This document shows positions 18,981 through 28,739 of a stretch of DNA of 64,000 nucleotides, piece by piece; positions within the stretch are counted from its first letter, which is position 1, and the number at the start of each line of letters is the position of its first letter. Origin of the DNA: CAVPMW01 sp963706515 (GTDB lineage: Bacteria; Chloroflexota; Anaerolineae; Anaerolineales; UBA4823); NCBI GenBank assembly GCA_963706515.1, contig CAVPMW010000007.1:372001-436000 (forward strand), written 5' to 3'. Below the pieces are notes generated by a model, which did no database searches, was not told where the DNA came from, and saw nothing but the letters and a program-made list of their open reading frames with translations. Both the position numbers and the translations under genes were made by a program.

Positions 18981-19147
18981 AGAATCCTCCAATAACAATG
19001 TTGCGCAGTCGATATGATAATATCGGTAAAAGAGGTTCACTTTCAGTCCCAAAAGTCACGTCTCTGCCTGACACTTGTCACTTGTTCTTTTTGTAACAAT
19101 GGAAAAACCCCGGCAAATCAAAATCAGATTAATATAAAATAATAAAA

Positions 19148-19198
19148 GTCAATTATTGATATGGGAATAATTGACATATCAATTATTTAGGGTATAAT
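19148..19198 (+). promoter_or_regulatory. marR operon promoter with overlapping operator
   Basis: TTGACA (19171-19176), 16 bp, TATAAT (19193-19198): a near-perfect sigma70 promoter. The inverted repeat GTCAATTATT/AATAATTGAC (19148-19157, 19166-19175) overlaps the -35 box, with a further ATATCAATTATTT in the spacer. This is a likely MarR operator giving autoregulation of the efflux operon. Confidence 0.75.
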
Positions 19199-19323
19199 TC
19201 ACTGCATTGCGTGGACGATCAGTCCAGGCGGTTGGTACCGTCATTAAGTATTCTGGATTCACCTATAACTGGCAGCCATCCAGGCAGGATCGACCGTTAT
19301 CAATCTGGCATAGGAGCAGATAA

Positions 19324-19858
19324 ATGGAAAAGAAGCAAGACCAGCTAAACAGCCCGGCAGAGTCCATTGAGGCGATGGTTCCCCAGATCCGCCAGACGAT
19401 TTCGGCAATTAAGTCAGTAATGGGACAATATATCGGAGTATCTATGGTTCGGGTTAGCCTCTTCGAGCAGATGAACGCTTTAGAAGAGATCAGTCAGGCA
19501 GAAATCCAACGCAAGATCCGTGTAGGCGGTGCAGTTATCACCCGCATTCTTAAACAAATGGAAGCAGAACGACTGATCACCCGGCGTCCCGACCCCTCGG
19601 ACAATCGCTATACCCTGGTACGGTTGACCGTCTTGGGGAGCCAGCGCAAAGAAGATGTAATCCGAAAGACCCGTAAGATAGAGTTGACGTTACTGCAAGG
19701 TTTGGACGTAGAGGAGCTCAAATGCTTGCATGACTACTCTGGCGCACATCCGTAGGAACGCAGAAGGCCTGATCCTCAAAAGCAGCGCCAGGGATACGCC
19801 CGGCGATACGCCCGGCGATACGCCGAGGGATGCTCCCATTAAAGAATTGTCTAATTGA
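19324..19858 (+). CDS. MarR-family transcriptional regulator, frameshifted at the C-terminus
   Basis: Winged-helix repressor, first gene of the efflux operon. The HTH is ISQAEIQRKIRVGGAVITRILKQMEAERLITRR followed by the wing (DPSDNRYTLVRLT). The frame stops at 19755; dropping one base near 19732 continues it with TLAHIRRNAEGL, the usual MarR dimerisation helix, then a short tail with a GDTP repeat (12-bp DNA repeat) and a stop at 19858. GGAGCAGATAA precedes the ATG. It probably binds the inverted repeat in its own promoter and responds to a compound exported by the transporter. Confidence 0.82.
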
Positions 19859-19877
19859 CAGAAAGCTCGCTTGATCG

Positions 19878-21501
19878 ATGAAGAAATCATATCTAATCCC
19901 TATTCTCGCCCTCCTATCGGTAGCGGGAATCTTGGGAGCAGCCTATTTTTTATCCCAACGCGCCAAGGCGGCAGGGGATTTTGAAACCGAGCCCATCCAG
20001 CGAGGGAACCTGCTGGAGGTCGTCGGGGCAGATGGCACGGTGCGCTCGCAGCAGTCCGCCATTTTGTCCTGGAAAACCTCCGGTACTGTAGCGCCTTTCC
20101 TCACCCAGACCGGGGAGCAAGTCGCTGCCGGGCAAGTGCTGGCGCGGCTCGATCCAGGTTCATTGGCTCCCAACGTGATCCTGGCCCAAGCGGACCTCGT
20201 TTCTGCCCAGCGCGCTTTGGATAACCTGCAGCAGTCCCAGGACCAGCAAGCGCACGCGCAGCAGGCAGTAGAGCAAGCCAGGAATGCCCTGGAGGACGCC
20301 CGCGACCCGCAAGTCGCCCAGGCAGCCGCTCAGACCAACCTGGCGGCTGCACAGAAGACTGCCGACGATGCCCGCCTGCAATACGAGCTGCTTACCACTC
20401 CGCCCTCCGCTGCGGCAATCAATCAGGCACGCTCCTCTTTGCTCCTGGCGGAAAATATACTCAAACAGACCCAGGATAACATCGACAAGATCAATAAAAG
20501 GCTGACCAAGCCGGACTCGAAGTATAAGTTTTACGAGAGCCGGGATGTGTACGAGAACATCCTGGACAGCCTGGAGAAGAAGAAAGTCAACGACCAGCGG
20601 ACTTACGACAAGGTGCTGGCAAGATACAACAATTTACTGGCACCGCCTGATCCGGATGACCTCTCACTAGCTCAGACGGCTCTGGCAGCCGCGGAAGCGC
20701 AGCTCGCCCAGGCGCAGACCGAGTGGGAACGTGTCAAAGACGGCCCCGATCCGGCGAATACTAGCCTTATTGCAGGCTCGCCTGGCTGATGCGGAGCGCG
20801 AACAATCCCGGCTGCTAAAAGGACCGGATCCAGCCGATGTGCTCGCTGCTCAGGCACGCGTGGCTGCTGCCCAGGCTGTCTTGAGCCAGGAGCAAATCTC
20901 AGCCCCCTTCGCCGGAGTGATCACAAAAGAGCAGGTCAAGCCTGGTGACCAGGTTAAGCCCGGCAGCCCGGCTTTTCGGCTGGACGATCTCTCCCGGATC
21001 CTGGTCGATGGGCTGGTCTCCGAGATCGACATCAATAAAATCCTGGTCGGGCAGCCGGTAACGCTGACCCTGGAATCGATCCCAGTCCAGGTTGCCGCTC
21101 CGGCGGCGGATGGAGCGCAGGTCGGGCAGCTGCTCAAAAAATCCTACCAGGGCGAGGTCCTTGAAAAACAGCAGGTTGGGCAAACCGTCGATGGAGTTAC
21201 CCAATACCAGGTGACCATTGCTCTTACCGATCCTGACGGGCTGATTAAGCCCGGTATGTCAGCTCATGCGCACATCTTTGTAAATGATCTTAAAGATGTT
21301 CTCCTTGTCCCCAATAAAGCAATCCGCTACCGGGATGGACAGAAGGTCGTATATATTCAAAAAGGCGACCAGCTCGTCCCCATCGTGATCACCACCGGAA
21401 CTGCCTCCGATTCATTGAGTGAGGTTCTTTCCGGAGAGCTGCAGGAAGGCGACCTGGTAGTCACAAATCCACCCAGCCTTCAGGCGGGTATATCAAATTA
21501 A
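19878..21501 (+). CDS. HlyD/MacA-type efflux adaptor 1, frameshifted
   Basis: Membrane-fusion (adaptor) protein of a MacAB-type exporter, ~540 residues. N-terminal membrane anchor (LIPILALLSVAGILGAAYFL), lipoyl-like half motif (SGTVAPFLTQTGEQVAAGQVLARLD), a long Ala/Gln-rich coiled-coil hairpin, then the second lipoyl half (APFAGVITKEQVKPGDQVKPG), beta-barrel and membrane-proximal domain (VLLVPNKAIRYRDGQKVVYI). One extra base near 20768 separates two frames; corrected text reads TSLLQARLADAEREQS, as in adaptor 2. Lies 20 bp after the corrected marR stop. Similar to the next gene, so probably a duplicate. Confidence 0.87.
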
Positions 21502-21549
21502 TAATCTCTCGGTCTGAAATGTCTCCGACCGGGTGTTTTGGAGGTACGA

Positions 21550-23109
21550 ATGAAAAAATGGATCATCATAGCAGTCATCGCCCTGGCAGTTGTAGCTGGC
21601 GTTATTTATCTGGTAGGACCCGTGCGCGCCCAACGCAGCGCAGCGGCTCAATCCAAGCTCCAGACCGAACCAGCCAGCCTGGGGAACCTGACTGCTACAA
21701 TTGGCGCAACCGGCATTGTGCGGGCCAACCAATCCGCTCAGCTCCTCTGGCAAACCTCCGGGACAGTGGGGGAGGTCAGGGTAAAGCTGGGCGATCGCAT
21801 AGAAGCCAACCAGCTCCTGGCAGTCTTAGAGCAAACCTCGCTGCCCCAACAGGTGATCCTGGCCCAGGCAGATCTGGTCGGTGCCCAAAAGGCGTTGGAC
21901 GACCTTTTGAATTCAAAGCTGCAGCAAGCACAGGCGTTACAGGCAGTTGACGATGCTCAGCAGGCTCTGGAAGATGGTCAGAACCCGGCTGTAGTCCAGG
22001 CAAATGCTCTGGAAGCCATTGCCACTGCCCAGAAAGCTGTTGAGAACGCTCAAAATCAGCTGAATTGGGCAAAATCCAGTGCCAGTAAAAGCGTCCTTGA
22101 CGAAGCCAACGCCCAGGTACAGCTGGCTAAAGACGAGCTGGATACAGCCAAAGAAGACTTTGACCCGTATGCCAACAGGCCCGACGATAACCTTACCAAG
22201 GCAAATTTGCAGCTAAAGCTTTCCGCCGCGCAGCAGAAATATGATGCAGCCGTCAGGCGCTGGAACAGCATGCAGGGGACCGCCAGCCAGACCGACCAGG
22301 CGGTCGCCGAAGCGAACTTACAGACTGCACAGGCACAGCTTGCTCAAGCGCAGCGTGATTATGAGCGAGTAAAGGACGGCGCTAACCCGGCAGATATCTC
22401 AGTCCTTAAAGCCCAGCTGGACGACGCTCAGCGAGAATATGACCGGGTCAAGAACGGTCCCAGCCCGGAGGACTTGCAAGCTGCCCAGGCGCGCGTGGCT
22501 GCCGCCCAGGCAACCCTTAACCAGGCGCGCCTCACAGCTCCCTTCGCCGGATCAGTGACTACCGTCAACAGCAAGCCCGGAGACCAGGTCTCGCCTGGCG
22601 CAACCGCTATCCGGCTGGACGACCTCTCCCACCTGCTGATCGACGTGAGCGTATCGGAGGTAGATATCAACAACATCCAGCCCGGACAGCCGGTGAAGCT
22701 GACCTTCGATGCCATCCCCGGCAAGGAATACAACGGGATCGTCGACCAGGTCGATCCAGTAGGGACCTCCGACCAGGGTACGGTCGACTTCACAGTTACC
22801 GTTGAGCTGACCGACGCTGATGAAGCCGTTAAAACCGGGATGACGGCTGCAGTCAACGTCATCGTGAATCAATTGCAGGATGTTCTGCTGGTGCCCAACC
22901 GCGCGGTGCGCAATAAGGATGGTAAACGAGTGGTTTACGTGATGCGCAGCGGTCAATCTCAGCCCGTTGAGATTACACTGGGAGCTTCGTCCGATACTGA
23001 GAGCCAGCTGGTGGCTGGTGACATTAAAGAAGGTGACCTTATCGTCCTGAACCCTCCCTTGGAGTTCTCCCAAAACGGACCTCCACCATTTGCCAGAGGC
23101 AACCAATGA
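21550..23109 (+). CDS. HlyD/MacA-type efflux adaptor 2
   Basis: Second adaptor, 519 residues and intact. Start: ATG at 21550 behind TTTTGGAGGTACGA; an in-frame TTG at 21538 is part of that site. Same plan as adaptor 1: membrane anchor, SGTVGEVRVKLGDRIEANQLLAVLE, coiled coil with repeated 'VKDGANPAD/VKNGPSPED' spacers, APFAGSVTTVNSKPGDQVSPG, and VLLVPNRAVRNKDGKRVVYV. The stop overlaps the ATPase start by 4 bp (ATGA). In a single-membrane-like or monoderm envelope such adaptors may link the pump to the wall or outer layer. Confidence 0.92.
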   Translation: MKKWIIIAVIALAVVAGVIYLVGPVRAQRSAAAQSKLQTEPASLGNLTATIGATGIVRANQSAQLLWQTSGTVGEVRVKLGDRIEANQLLAVLEQTSLPQQVILAQADLVGAQKALDDLLNSKLQQAQALQAVDDAQQALEDGQNPAVVQANALEAIATAQKAVENAQNQLNWAKSSASKSVLDEANAQVQLAKDELDTAKEDFDPYANRPDDNLTKANLQLKLSAAQQKYDAAVRRWNSMQGTASQTDQAVAEANLQTAQAQLAQAQRDYERVKDGANPADISVLKAQLDDAQREYDRVKNGPSPEDLQAAQARVAAAQATLNQARLTAPFAGSVTTVNSKPGDQVSPGATAIRLDDLSHLLIDVSVSEVDINNIQPGQPVKLTFDAIPGKEYNGIVDQVDPVGTSDQGTVDFTVTVELTDADEAVKTGMTAAVNVIVNQLQDVLLVPNRAVRNKDGKRVVYVMRSGQSQPVEITLGASSDTESQLVAGDIKEGDLIVLNPPLEFSQNGPPPFARGNQ

Positions 23110-23786
23110 GCGAGTGGGTTATTGAAGCCGAGAATTTGACCAAGGTCTACACCATGGGTGAGGTGCAGGTCTATGCGTTGTGCGGTCTGAGCCTGAAAAT
23201 CGCGCCGGGAGAAGTGGTCGCCATCATGGGTCCTTCTGGCTCGGGAAAATCCACCTTGATGAACATCATTGGCTGCCTGGACCGGCCAACCTCCGGTGAA
23301 TATACCCTGGACGGAGAGAAAGTCTCCGACCTCAAAGGCGACCAGCTCGCCCTGATCCGCAACCGGAAGGTCGGTTTTATTTTCCAGAGCTTCAACTTAC
23401 TGCCGCGCGCTTCAGCTCTTGCCAACGTAGAGCTGCCCATGCGTTACGCTGGAGCAAACCGCGGGCGCAAAGAGCGCGCCCGCGCCTCCCTCGAACTGGT
23501 CGGCCTGGGAGACCGTATAAACCACCGGCCTAATGAGCTCTCCGGGGGGCAGCAGCAGCGGGTTGCAATCGCGCGCGCCCTGGTAAACGATCCGGCGATC
23601 TTACTCGCCGATGAGCCTACCGGGAACCTGGACACCAAATCCGGAATCGAGATCATCCACCTGCTGCTCAAGCTGAACCAGGAAAGCGGCACGACCCTGA
23701 TCGTGGTTACCCATGACCCCGGGGTCGCTGCTCAAACTCAAAGAATTATCCACATTCGCGATGGCATGGTTGAGGATTTACAATGA
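23106..23786 (+). CDS. MacB/LolD-type ABC transporter ATP-binding protein
   Basis: 226-residue ATPase. Walker A GPSGSGKST, Q-loop FQSFNLLPRASALANVELP, signature LSGGQQQRVAIARAL, Walker B ILLADEPTGNLD, H-loop VVTHD. Belongs to the type VII (mechanotransmission) exporters that include MacB, LolD and FtsE. Overlaps both neighbours by 4 bp, so it is tightly coupled to adaptor 2 and to the permease. Confidence 0.96.
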   Translation: MSEWVIEAENLTKVYTMGEVQVYALCGLSLKIAPGEVVAIMGPSGSGKSTLMNIIGCLDRPTSGEYTLDGEKVSDLKGDQLALIRNRKVGFIFQSFNLLPRASALANVELPMRYAGANRGRKERARASLELVGLGDRINHRPNELSGGQQQRVAIARALVNDPAILLADEPTGNLDTKSGIEIIHLLLKLNQESGTTLIVVTHDPGVAAQTQRIIHIRDGMVEDLQ

Positions 23787-25009
23787 ACGTCTTACAGTCA
23801 ATTGTCGAAGCGCTGGAAAGCCTATCTGCAAACAAGCTGCGCTCAAGTTTAACCGTCTTGGGCATCGTTATCGGTGTGGCTGCGGTGATCGCCATGCTCT
23901 CTATCGGCCGAGGCGCTCAAAACACCATCACTGGTTCTATCCAGGGCATTGGCACCAACCTGATCTTCGTCTTCCAGGGCGGCTCTGAAGATGTACGCAA
24001 CCCGAAACCCATCACGCTGGGCGATGCGGCTGCGATCGGTGACCCCTATCAAGCTCCCTCGGTAGCGCAAGCCCTGCCCCTGCTCCAGGATACCGGTCAG
24101 TTTACTTATGGCGGCGAGAGTGCTACGAGCATGTTGGACGCAGTTACCCCGGCGTACGGTGAAGCGCGCAATATTCAGCTGGCAGAAGGCGAATTCATCC
24201 AGGAGGAACACATGCTGGGACATGCTTCGGTGGTCGTCCTGGGACCGGATCTGGCCAAGAAGCTTTTTGGGCGGACGGAAGGCGTAACCGGGGAGACCAT
24301 TCGCATCGAGGGGCAGCCCTTCCGCGTGATCGGCGTAACCAAGTCGAAAGGCGGGTCGGGCTTTTCCAATGAGGATAATATGGCCCTGGTGCCGCTGACC
24401 ACCGCGCAACAGCGCTTGATCCGGCGTTCCAGCACAGACCGGGTGGATATGCTGCTGGTCCAGGCAGTCAGCGCCCAGGCAGTGCCGCTTGCCAGGGACG
24501 AAATAACCCAGATCTTGAGCACTCGTCACCGTACCGAGATCGGTGCGGATGATTTCACTGTGTTCACGCAGCAGGATTTTCTAACCACTGCTTCCACCAT
24601 AACCGGCGTCTTGACCATCTTCCTGGGCGGCATCGCCGCCATTTCTCTACTGGTTGGCGGTATCGGGATTATGAATATCATGCTGGTATCGGTTACCGAG
24701 CGGACGCGTGAGATCGGCTTGCGCAAAGCGCTCGGCGCCCGGCGGATTGACATCATGGTGCAGTTCCTGACCGAGTCATCTGTGCTCAGCCTGGTAGGAG
24801 GCATCATCGGAATTATGCTGGGCTGGCTGATCTCGTACGCTGTAGGGCGCATCGCCGCAGCGAACAATGCTCAATTAAACCCCAGCATGGGCTTAGATGT
24901 GGTCCTGCTTGCCACGCTCTTCTCGACCGCAGTTGGCCTGTTCTTCGGTATTTACCCCGCAAACCGGGCCGCCAGCCTGGAGCCCGTCGAGGCTCTCCGC
25001 TACGAATAA
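23783..25009 (+). CDS. MacB-type ABC transporter permease
   Basis: 408-residue permease with the MacB plan: first membrane helix (KLRSSLTVLGIVIGVAAVIAML), a ~220-residue extracytoplasmic domain, then three helices at the C-terminus with the conserved ISLLVGGIGIMNIMLVSVTERTREIGLRKALGA coupling region split here as GGIGIMNIML and REIGLRKALGAR. Ends with PANRAASLEPVEALRYE, typical of the family. Partner of the ATPase and the two adaptors; exports an unknown compound sensed by the MarR protein. Confidence 0.95.
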   Translation: MNVLQSIVEALESLSANKLRSSLTVLGIVIGVAAVIAMLSIGRGAQNTITGSIQGIGTNLIFVFQGGSEDVRNPKPITLGDAAAIGDPYQAPSVAQALPLLQDTGQFTYGGESATSMLDAVTPAYGEARNIQLAEGEFIQEEHMLGHASVVVLGPDLAKKLFGRTEGVTGETIRIEGQPFRVIGVTKSKGGSGFSNEDNMALVPLTTAQQRLIRRSSTDRVDMLLVQAVSAQAVPLARDEITQILSTRHRTEIGADDFTVFTQQDFLTTASTITGVLTIFLGGIAAISLLVGGIGIMNIMLVSVTERTREIGLRKALGARRIDIMVQFLTESSVLSLVGGIIGIMLGWLISYAVGRIAAANNAQLNPSMGLDVVLLATLFSTAVGLFFGIYPANRAASLEPVEALRYE

Positions 25010-25015
25010 GAACCT

Positions 25016-25088
25016 GTCCAAAAATGCGAGGGTTCGATTTGTGGTGGTCGCACCCACAAAATCGGTTCTCCTGTCCATTTTCGGATAG
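25016..25088. terminator. imperfect long hairpin between permease and cutA
   Basis: TCCAAAAATGCGA and GGTTCGATTTGTGG face CCACAAAATCGG and CATTTTCGGA across a short centre, forming an interrupted stem of more than 20 pairs. It fills the gap between two convergent genes and probably ends both transcripts. Confidence 0.5.
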
Positions 25089-25091
25089 ATA

Positions 25092-25424
25092 CTAACTGGT
25101 CAGCGGGTTGACTCTTATCCAGCCTAGATACTCTGCAGAGCCTACCAGGATGGGCAGCGCAATAACCTCCGGAAGCTGGTATGGATGGCGGGCTTTTACA
25201 GCCGGCAGCAGCTGGTTTTCAAATAGGTCCTGGCGGGTTTTGACCAGGAGCAAGATCTCTTCATCTTTATGGAGATCACCTTCCCAGGAATAAATTGACT
25301 GGACCGAGCTGATCAAATTCACGCAAGCTGCCAGCCGTTTCTTCACAAGGTCAGTCGCAATTTCTTGGGCGGTTTCCTGGTCAGGCGCGGTAATTAACAC
25401 CACGATCTCTCCATCGGCATTCAT
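25092..25424 (-). CDS. cutA: divalent-cation tolerance protein CutA
   Basis: 110-residue small trimeric protein of the CutA family: VLITAPDQETAQEIATDLVKKRLAACVNLI, SIYSWEGDLHKDEEILLLVKT and YQLPEVIALPI are the family landmarks. Cytoplasmic; linked to copper tolerance in E. coli but with unsettled biochemical role. ATG at 25424 behind AAGGAGGACAGCT. Confidence 0.94.
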   Translation of the reverse strand: MNADGEIVVLITAPDQETAQEIATDLVKKRLAACVNLISSVQSIYSWEGDLHKDEEILLLVKTRQDLFENQLLPAVKARHPYQLPEVIALPILVGSAEYLGWIRVNPLTS

Positions 25425-25648
25425 AGCTGTCCTCCTTGACTCGAAATTTCTATCCGGCAGGGTTCCTTGCTTAGGATTATAAACAGGACGGCTGGTCTCC
25501 GTGGAGGGATTATGAGGTTTCCGGTCAAGATTTCCGCATTCTGCAGTCGTAAGCCATCAGTCTGAGCTTGGTCAAAACTGCGGTAAAATCTGAGCGGGGT
25601 GAGCATCGCTATCAGGTGCAGCGTAATTTTTCACGGTGGAGTATTTAC

Positions 25649-26590
25649 ATGCCGGAATGGAACATCCTGCTGACAGACGGTTTGGAAGATGAAGGTCAAA
25701 CCATCTTGCGCAGGGCAGCGCGGGTTGATGACCGTAAAGGGATCACAGCAGAAGAGCTGGCCCTTGCCATCAGCTCTTATCACGCCTTGATCGTGCGCGG
25801 CCGCACGAAAGTCAGCGCGCAGCTGCTTCAACCAGCCAGCCAGCTCAGAGTAGTGGGCAGAGCGGGTGTAGGTGTAGATAACATCGACCTGGCGGCTGCC
25901 AAGGCGCAGGGGGTGATCGTTGTCAACACTCCCCAGGCAACCACCCTGGCTGTTGCAGAATTAACCCTGGCCCTGCTCCTGGCGCTGGCGCGGCTCATCC
26001 CCCAGGCCGATGCAGCTATGAAGAGCGGGAAGTGGCTAAAAAACCAGCTGGTTGGGATCGAGCTGAATGGCAAGGTGCTCGGTCTGATCGGTATGGGCAA
26101 TATCGGCGGGGCGGTGGCCCAGCGCGCGGCTGCAATGGGAATGTCAGTATTAGGTTACGATCCGTACCTTTCGGTTGAAGAAATCTCCCGGCGCGGGGCA
26201 CAACCTGTACCCTTGAATGAGCTGTTCGCACGCGCCGACTTCATCAGCCTGCACGTCCCGCTCTCGCCGGAAACACGCAACATCCTCAATGGACAGGCGC
26301 TGGCGCAGATGAAGCGCGGCGTGCGTTTGATATGCACTGCACGCGGTGGATTAATCGATGAGACTGCCCTGCTCGGCGCCCTGGAATCTGGGCAGGTTGC
26401 CGGCGCGGCCCTGGACGTATTCACTCACGAACCTCCCGGTCTCACCGCCCTCGTCTCCCATCAAAATGTGATCGCCACCCCACATACTGGCGCTCAAACT
26501 GCTGAGGCGCAGCAAAGAGCCGCAGTTGATATCGCTGTCGAGGTCCTGGCAGCTCTCAACGGCAAGCCGCTGCGCTGGCAAGTGGTCTGA
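25649..26590 (+). CDS. D-isomer-specific 2-hydroxyacid dehydrogenase (SerA-like)
   Basis: NAD-dependent dehydrogenase, 313 residues. Starts at the ATG 25649 (MPEWNILLTDGL) behind GGTGGAG; upstream in-frame codons do not look coding. Rossmann motif GLIGMGNIGGAVAQRAAAMGM, catalytic Arg in CTARGGLIDE, Glu and His in DVFTHEPP and TPHTGAQT. RAGVGVDNIDLAAAKAQGV and VNTPQATTLAVAELTL are typical of the phosphoglycerate dehydrogenase branch. It lacks the C-terminal ACT domain of full-length SerA, so it may make serine precursor without feedback control, or act on another 2-hydroxyacid. Confidence 0.9.
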   Translation: MPEWNILLTDGLEDEGQTILRRAARVDDRKGITAEELALAISSYHALIVRGRTKVSAQLLQPASQLRVVGRAGVGVDNIDLAAAKAQGVIVVNTPQATTLAVAELTLALLLALARLIPQADAAMKSGKWLKNQLVGIELNGKVLGLIGMGNIGGAVAQRAAAMGMSVLGYDPYLSVEEISRRGAQPVPLNELFARADFISLHVPLSPETRNILNGQALAQMKRGVRLICTARGGLIDETALLGALESGQVAGAALDVFTHEPPGLTALVSHQNVIATPHTGAQTAEAQQRAAVDIAVEVLAALNGKPLRWQVV

Positions 26591-26682
26591 GGGAGACCCT
26601 TGATTTCGGGAGCCCCCTGGCAGATTGCGTTAGACATTTAGCTCTAAACATTCCTGAACGATTGGCATACTTAAGGAGAAAG

Positions 26683-28185
26683 ATGGAGAACAAACTGGAC
26701 CAGCTCAAAATAATCCTGGGAGAGGTGGCAGATCTGTACGCGGTTGCCAACCTTCTCGAATGGGACCAGCACGTATATATGCCCCCGGGTGGAGCGAAAG
26801 ACCGCGGCAGCCAGCTGGCGATCATTCAAAAATTGGCGCACACGAAATTTACCAGCCCTGAAGTAGGCCAGCTGCTGGAGGACTTAAGCTCCACGAATGC
26901 TGGCCTGGAACCGGCCTCGGACGAGGCTCGCCTGCTAACAGTAACCCGACGCGATTATCTAAAAGCGGCGAAGGTTCCAACGGAATGGGTGGCCGAATTT
27001 GCCCGGGTCACCGCAGCCGCCCTGCCTGCCTGGCAGGCAGCCCGCGTCTCGAATGATTTCTCGCTTTTCCTCCCCCATCTGGAGAGGATCGTCCAGCTGC
27101 GCCGTGAGTACGCGCAGATCTTCCAGCCTTACGACCATATCTACGATCCACTCCTGGATGATAATGACCCCGGTTTGAAAACCGCCGACGTCCAGGCCAT
27201 CTTCGCCGAATTGCGCCCACACCAGGTCGAGCTGATCCAGGCGATTGCGGCCCGACCGCAGGTAAACGATCGCTTCCTCCACCAGGAATTCGACCAGCAG
27301 AAGCAGTGGGAGTTCGGAGTTATGGTGGTAACTCGCATGGGATACGACTGGCAGCGTGGCCGGCAGGACCTCACTATCCACCCCTTCTGTACGAGCTTTG
27401 GCCTCGATGATGTGCGCATTACTACCAGGTTCATTCCCAACTACTTCCCCGATGCCTTAGCGGGCTCGATTCACGAGACAGGCCATGCCCTCTACGAGCA
27501 GGGCATCGATCACAAGCTGGCGCGCACTCCTCTCGCCTCGATTAAGTCAATGTCGCTCCACGAGTCCCAGTCCCGCATGTGGGAGCACCTGGTTGGCAGC
27601 TCGCTGCCGTTCTGGGAGTATTTCTACCCCAGACTGCAGGGCGTGTACCCCAGCCAGCTCGGCTCAGTCAGTCTGGAAGATTTTTATAAAGGCTATAACC
27701 TGGTGCAGCCCTCCTTTATCCGCATAGAAGCCGATGAAGCGACCTATAACCTGCACGTTATGCTCCGCCTCGAGCTTGAGATTGCATTGATGGAAGGCAG
27801 CCTGCTGGTCAAGGAGCTGCCCGATGCCTGGCGGGCGCGCATGCAAGAATACCTGGGCATTACGCCGCCGGATGACGTGCGCGGGGTGCTGCAGGATATC
27901 CATTGGGCAGGCGGCTCATTCGGTTATTTCCCGACCTACGCCCTGGGCAACCTGATCTCCGTGCAGCTTTGGGAGCGCATCCAAAAGGACATCCCCGATT
28001 TGGACGACCAGTTCCGCCGGGGCGATTTCGCAGCGCTGTTGGGCTGGCTGCGGGAGAAGGTCCACCGGCATGGCGGTAAGTTCGAGGTCCAGGAGCTGGT
28101 GCAGCAAGTTACCGGGAAGAAGATCGACCCCGCTCCGTATATACGCTACCTGCGTAGAAAATTCGGCCAGATCTATGGAGTGTAG
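26683..28185 (+). CDS. carboxypeptidase M32 (Taq type)
   Basis: 500-residue zinc metallocarboxypeptidase of family M32. The HEXXH zinc site is HETGH near residue 264, and the third ligand Glu is in SLHESQSRMWEHLVG. Other family text: FNxx-type DPLLDDNDPG, HPFCTSFGLDDVRITTRF, NLHVMLRLELEIALMEG, DIHWAGGSFGYFPTYALGN. Length is normal. Start: ATG 26683 behind AAGGAGAAAG. Cytoplasmic, broad peptide trimming. 92 bp after the dehydrogenase gene. Confidence 0.95.
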   Translation: MENKLDQLKIILGEVADLYAVANLLEWDQHVYMPPGGAKDRGSQLAIIQKLAHTKFTSPEVGQLLEDLSSTNAGLEPASDEARLLTVTRRDYLKAAKVPTEWVAEFARVTAAALPAWQAARVSNDFSLFLPHLERIVQLRREYAQIFQPYDHIYDPLLDDNDPGLKTADVQAIFAELRPHQVELIQAIAARPQVNDRFLHQEFDQQKQWEFGVMVVTRMGYDWQRGRQDLTIHPFCTSFGLDDVRITTRFIPNYFPDALAGSIHETGHALYEQGIDHKLARTPLASIKSMSLHESQSRMWEHLVGSSLPFWEYFYPRLQGVYPSQLGSVSLEDFYKGYNLVQPSFIRIEADEATYNLHVMLRLELEIALMEGSLLVKELPDAWRARMQEYLGITPPDDVRGVLQDIHWAGGSFGYFPTYALGNLISVQLWERIQKDIPDLDDQFRRGDFAALLGWLREKVHRHGGKFEVQELVQQVTGKKIDPAPYIRYLRRKFGQIYGV

Positions 28186-28338
28186 CTCGCCCTCCTGGCA
28201 GCGGTCGCCGGTTTCAACACGTGCGCCGGTATGAGGGATTATCCCTGACAACTTGATAATACGATCATCCCTGCCCGCCCTATGGTGGGTCTGCGTGGTA
28301 GAATCTTTCTGGGGAGGGCTTTCTCCGAGCTCAGGCGG

Positions 28339-28701
28339 ATGGCGCGGATACTATTTGTTGACGACGATCCCTATACTTTGGAGACTTTGACCAAAGCCGT
28401 CGAGCTGTTTGGTCACCAGGCTGTACTGGCGAGCAGTGGAGCGGAAGCGCTCAAACTGGCTGCAGCCGAGACTCCCGACCTCGTTTTTATTGACTTGATG
28501 CTGCCCGACATGAACGGCCTGGAAGTGGTCAGCCAGCTCAGCCAGCAGCCCGCCTATGCTGACGTCCCGATCTACATCCTATCTGCGGCGCCAGAAAAAG
28601 AAAATTGGGAACATGCCAGGTCGGTCGGCGCCCGCGCCTACATCAATAAGCCGATGCGGCTGCAAACTTTGCTGGACTTCGTACAAGAGATGCCGGGCTA
28701 G
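28339..28701 (+). CDS. stand-alone receiver-domain protein
   Basis: CheY-like receiver of ~120 residues: acidic DDD near residue 8, phospho-acceptor Asp in VFIDLMLPDMNG, Thr/Ser switch in YILSAAPEKENW and Lys in YINKPMRLQTLL. No output domain. The start could be 28282 (in-frame ATG) or 28339; the latter begins right at the fold (MARILFVDDD). No kinase is adjacent. It may act by protein contact with an unlinked kinase or target. Confidence 0.88.
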   Translation: MARILFVDDDPYTLETLTKAVELFGHQAVLASSGAEALKLAAAETPDLVFIDLMLPDMNGLEVVSQLSQQPAYADVPIYILSAAPEKENWEHARSVGARAYINKPMRLQTLLDFVQEMPG

Positions 28702-28739
28702 CTGGCGCATTACTTCCCATCAATCCTGGAGAACCGATA

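Noticed and set aside
23849..24529. Minus-strand 226-residue ORF
   Set aside because: Antisense to the MacB-type permease with no motif of its own.
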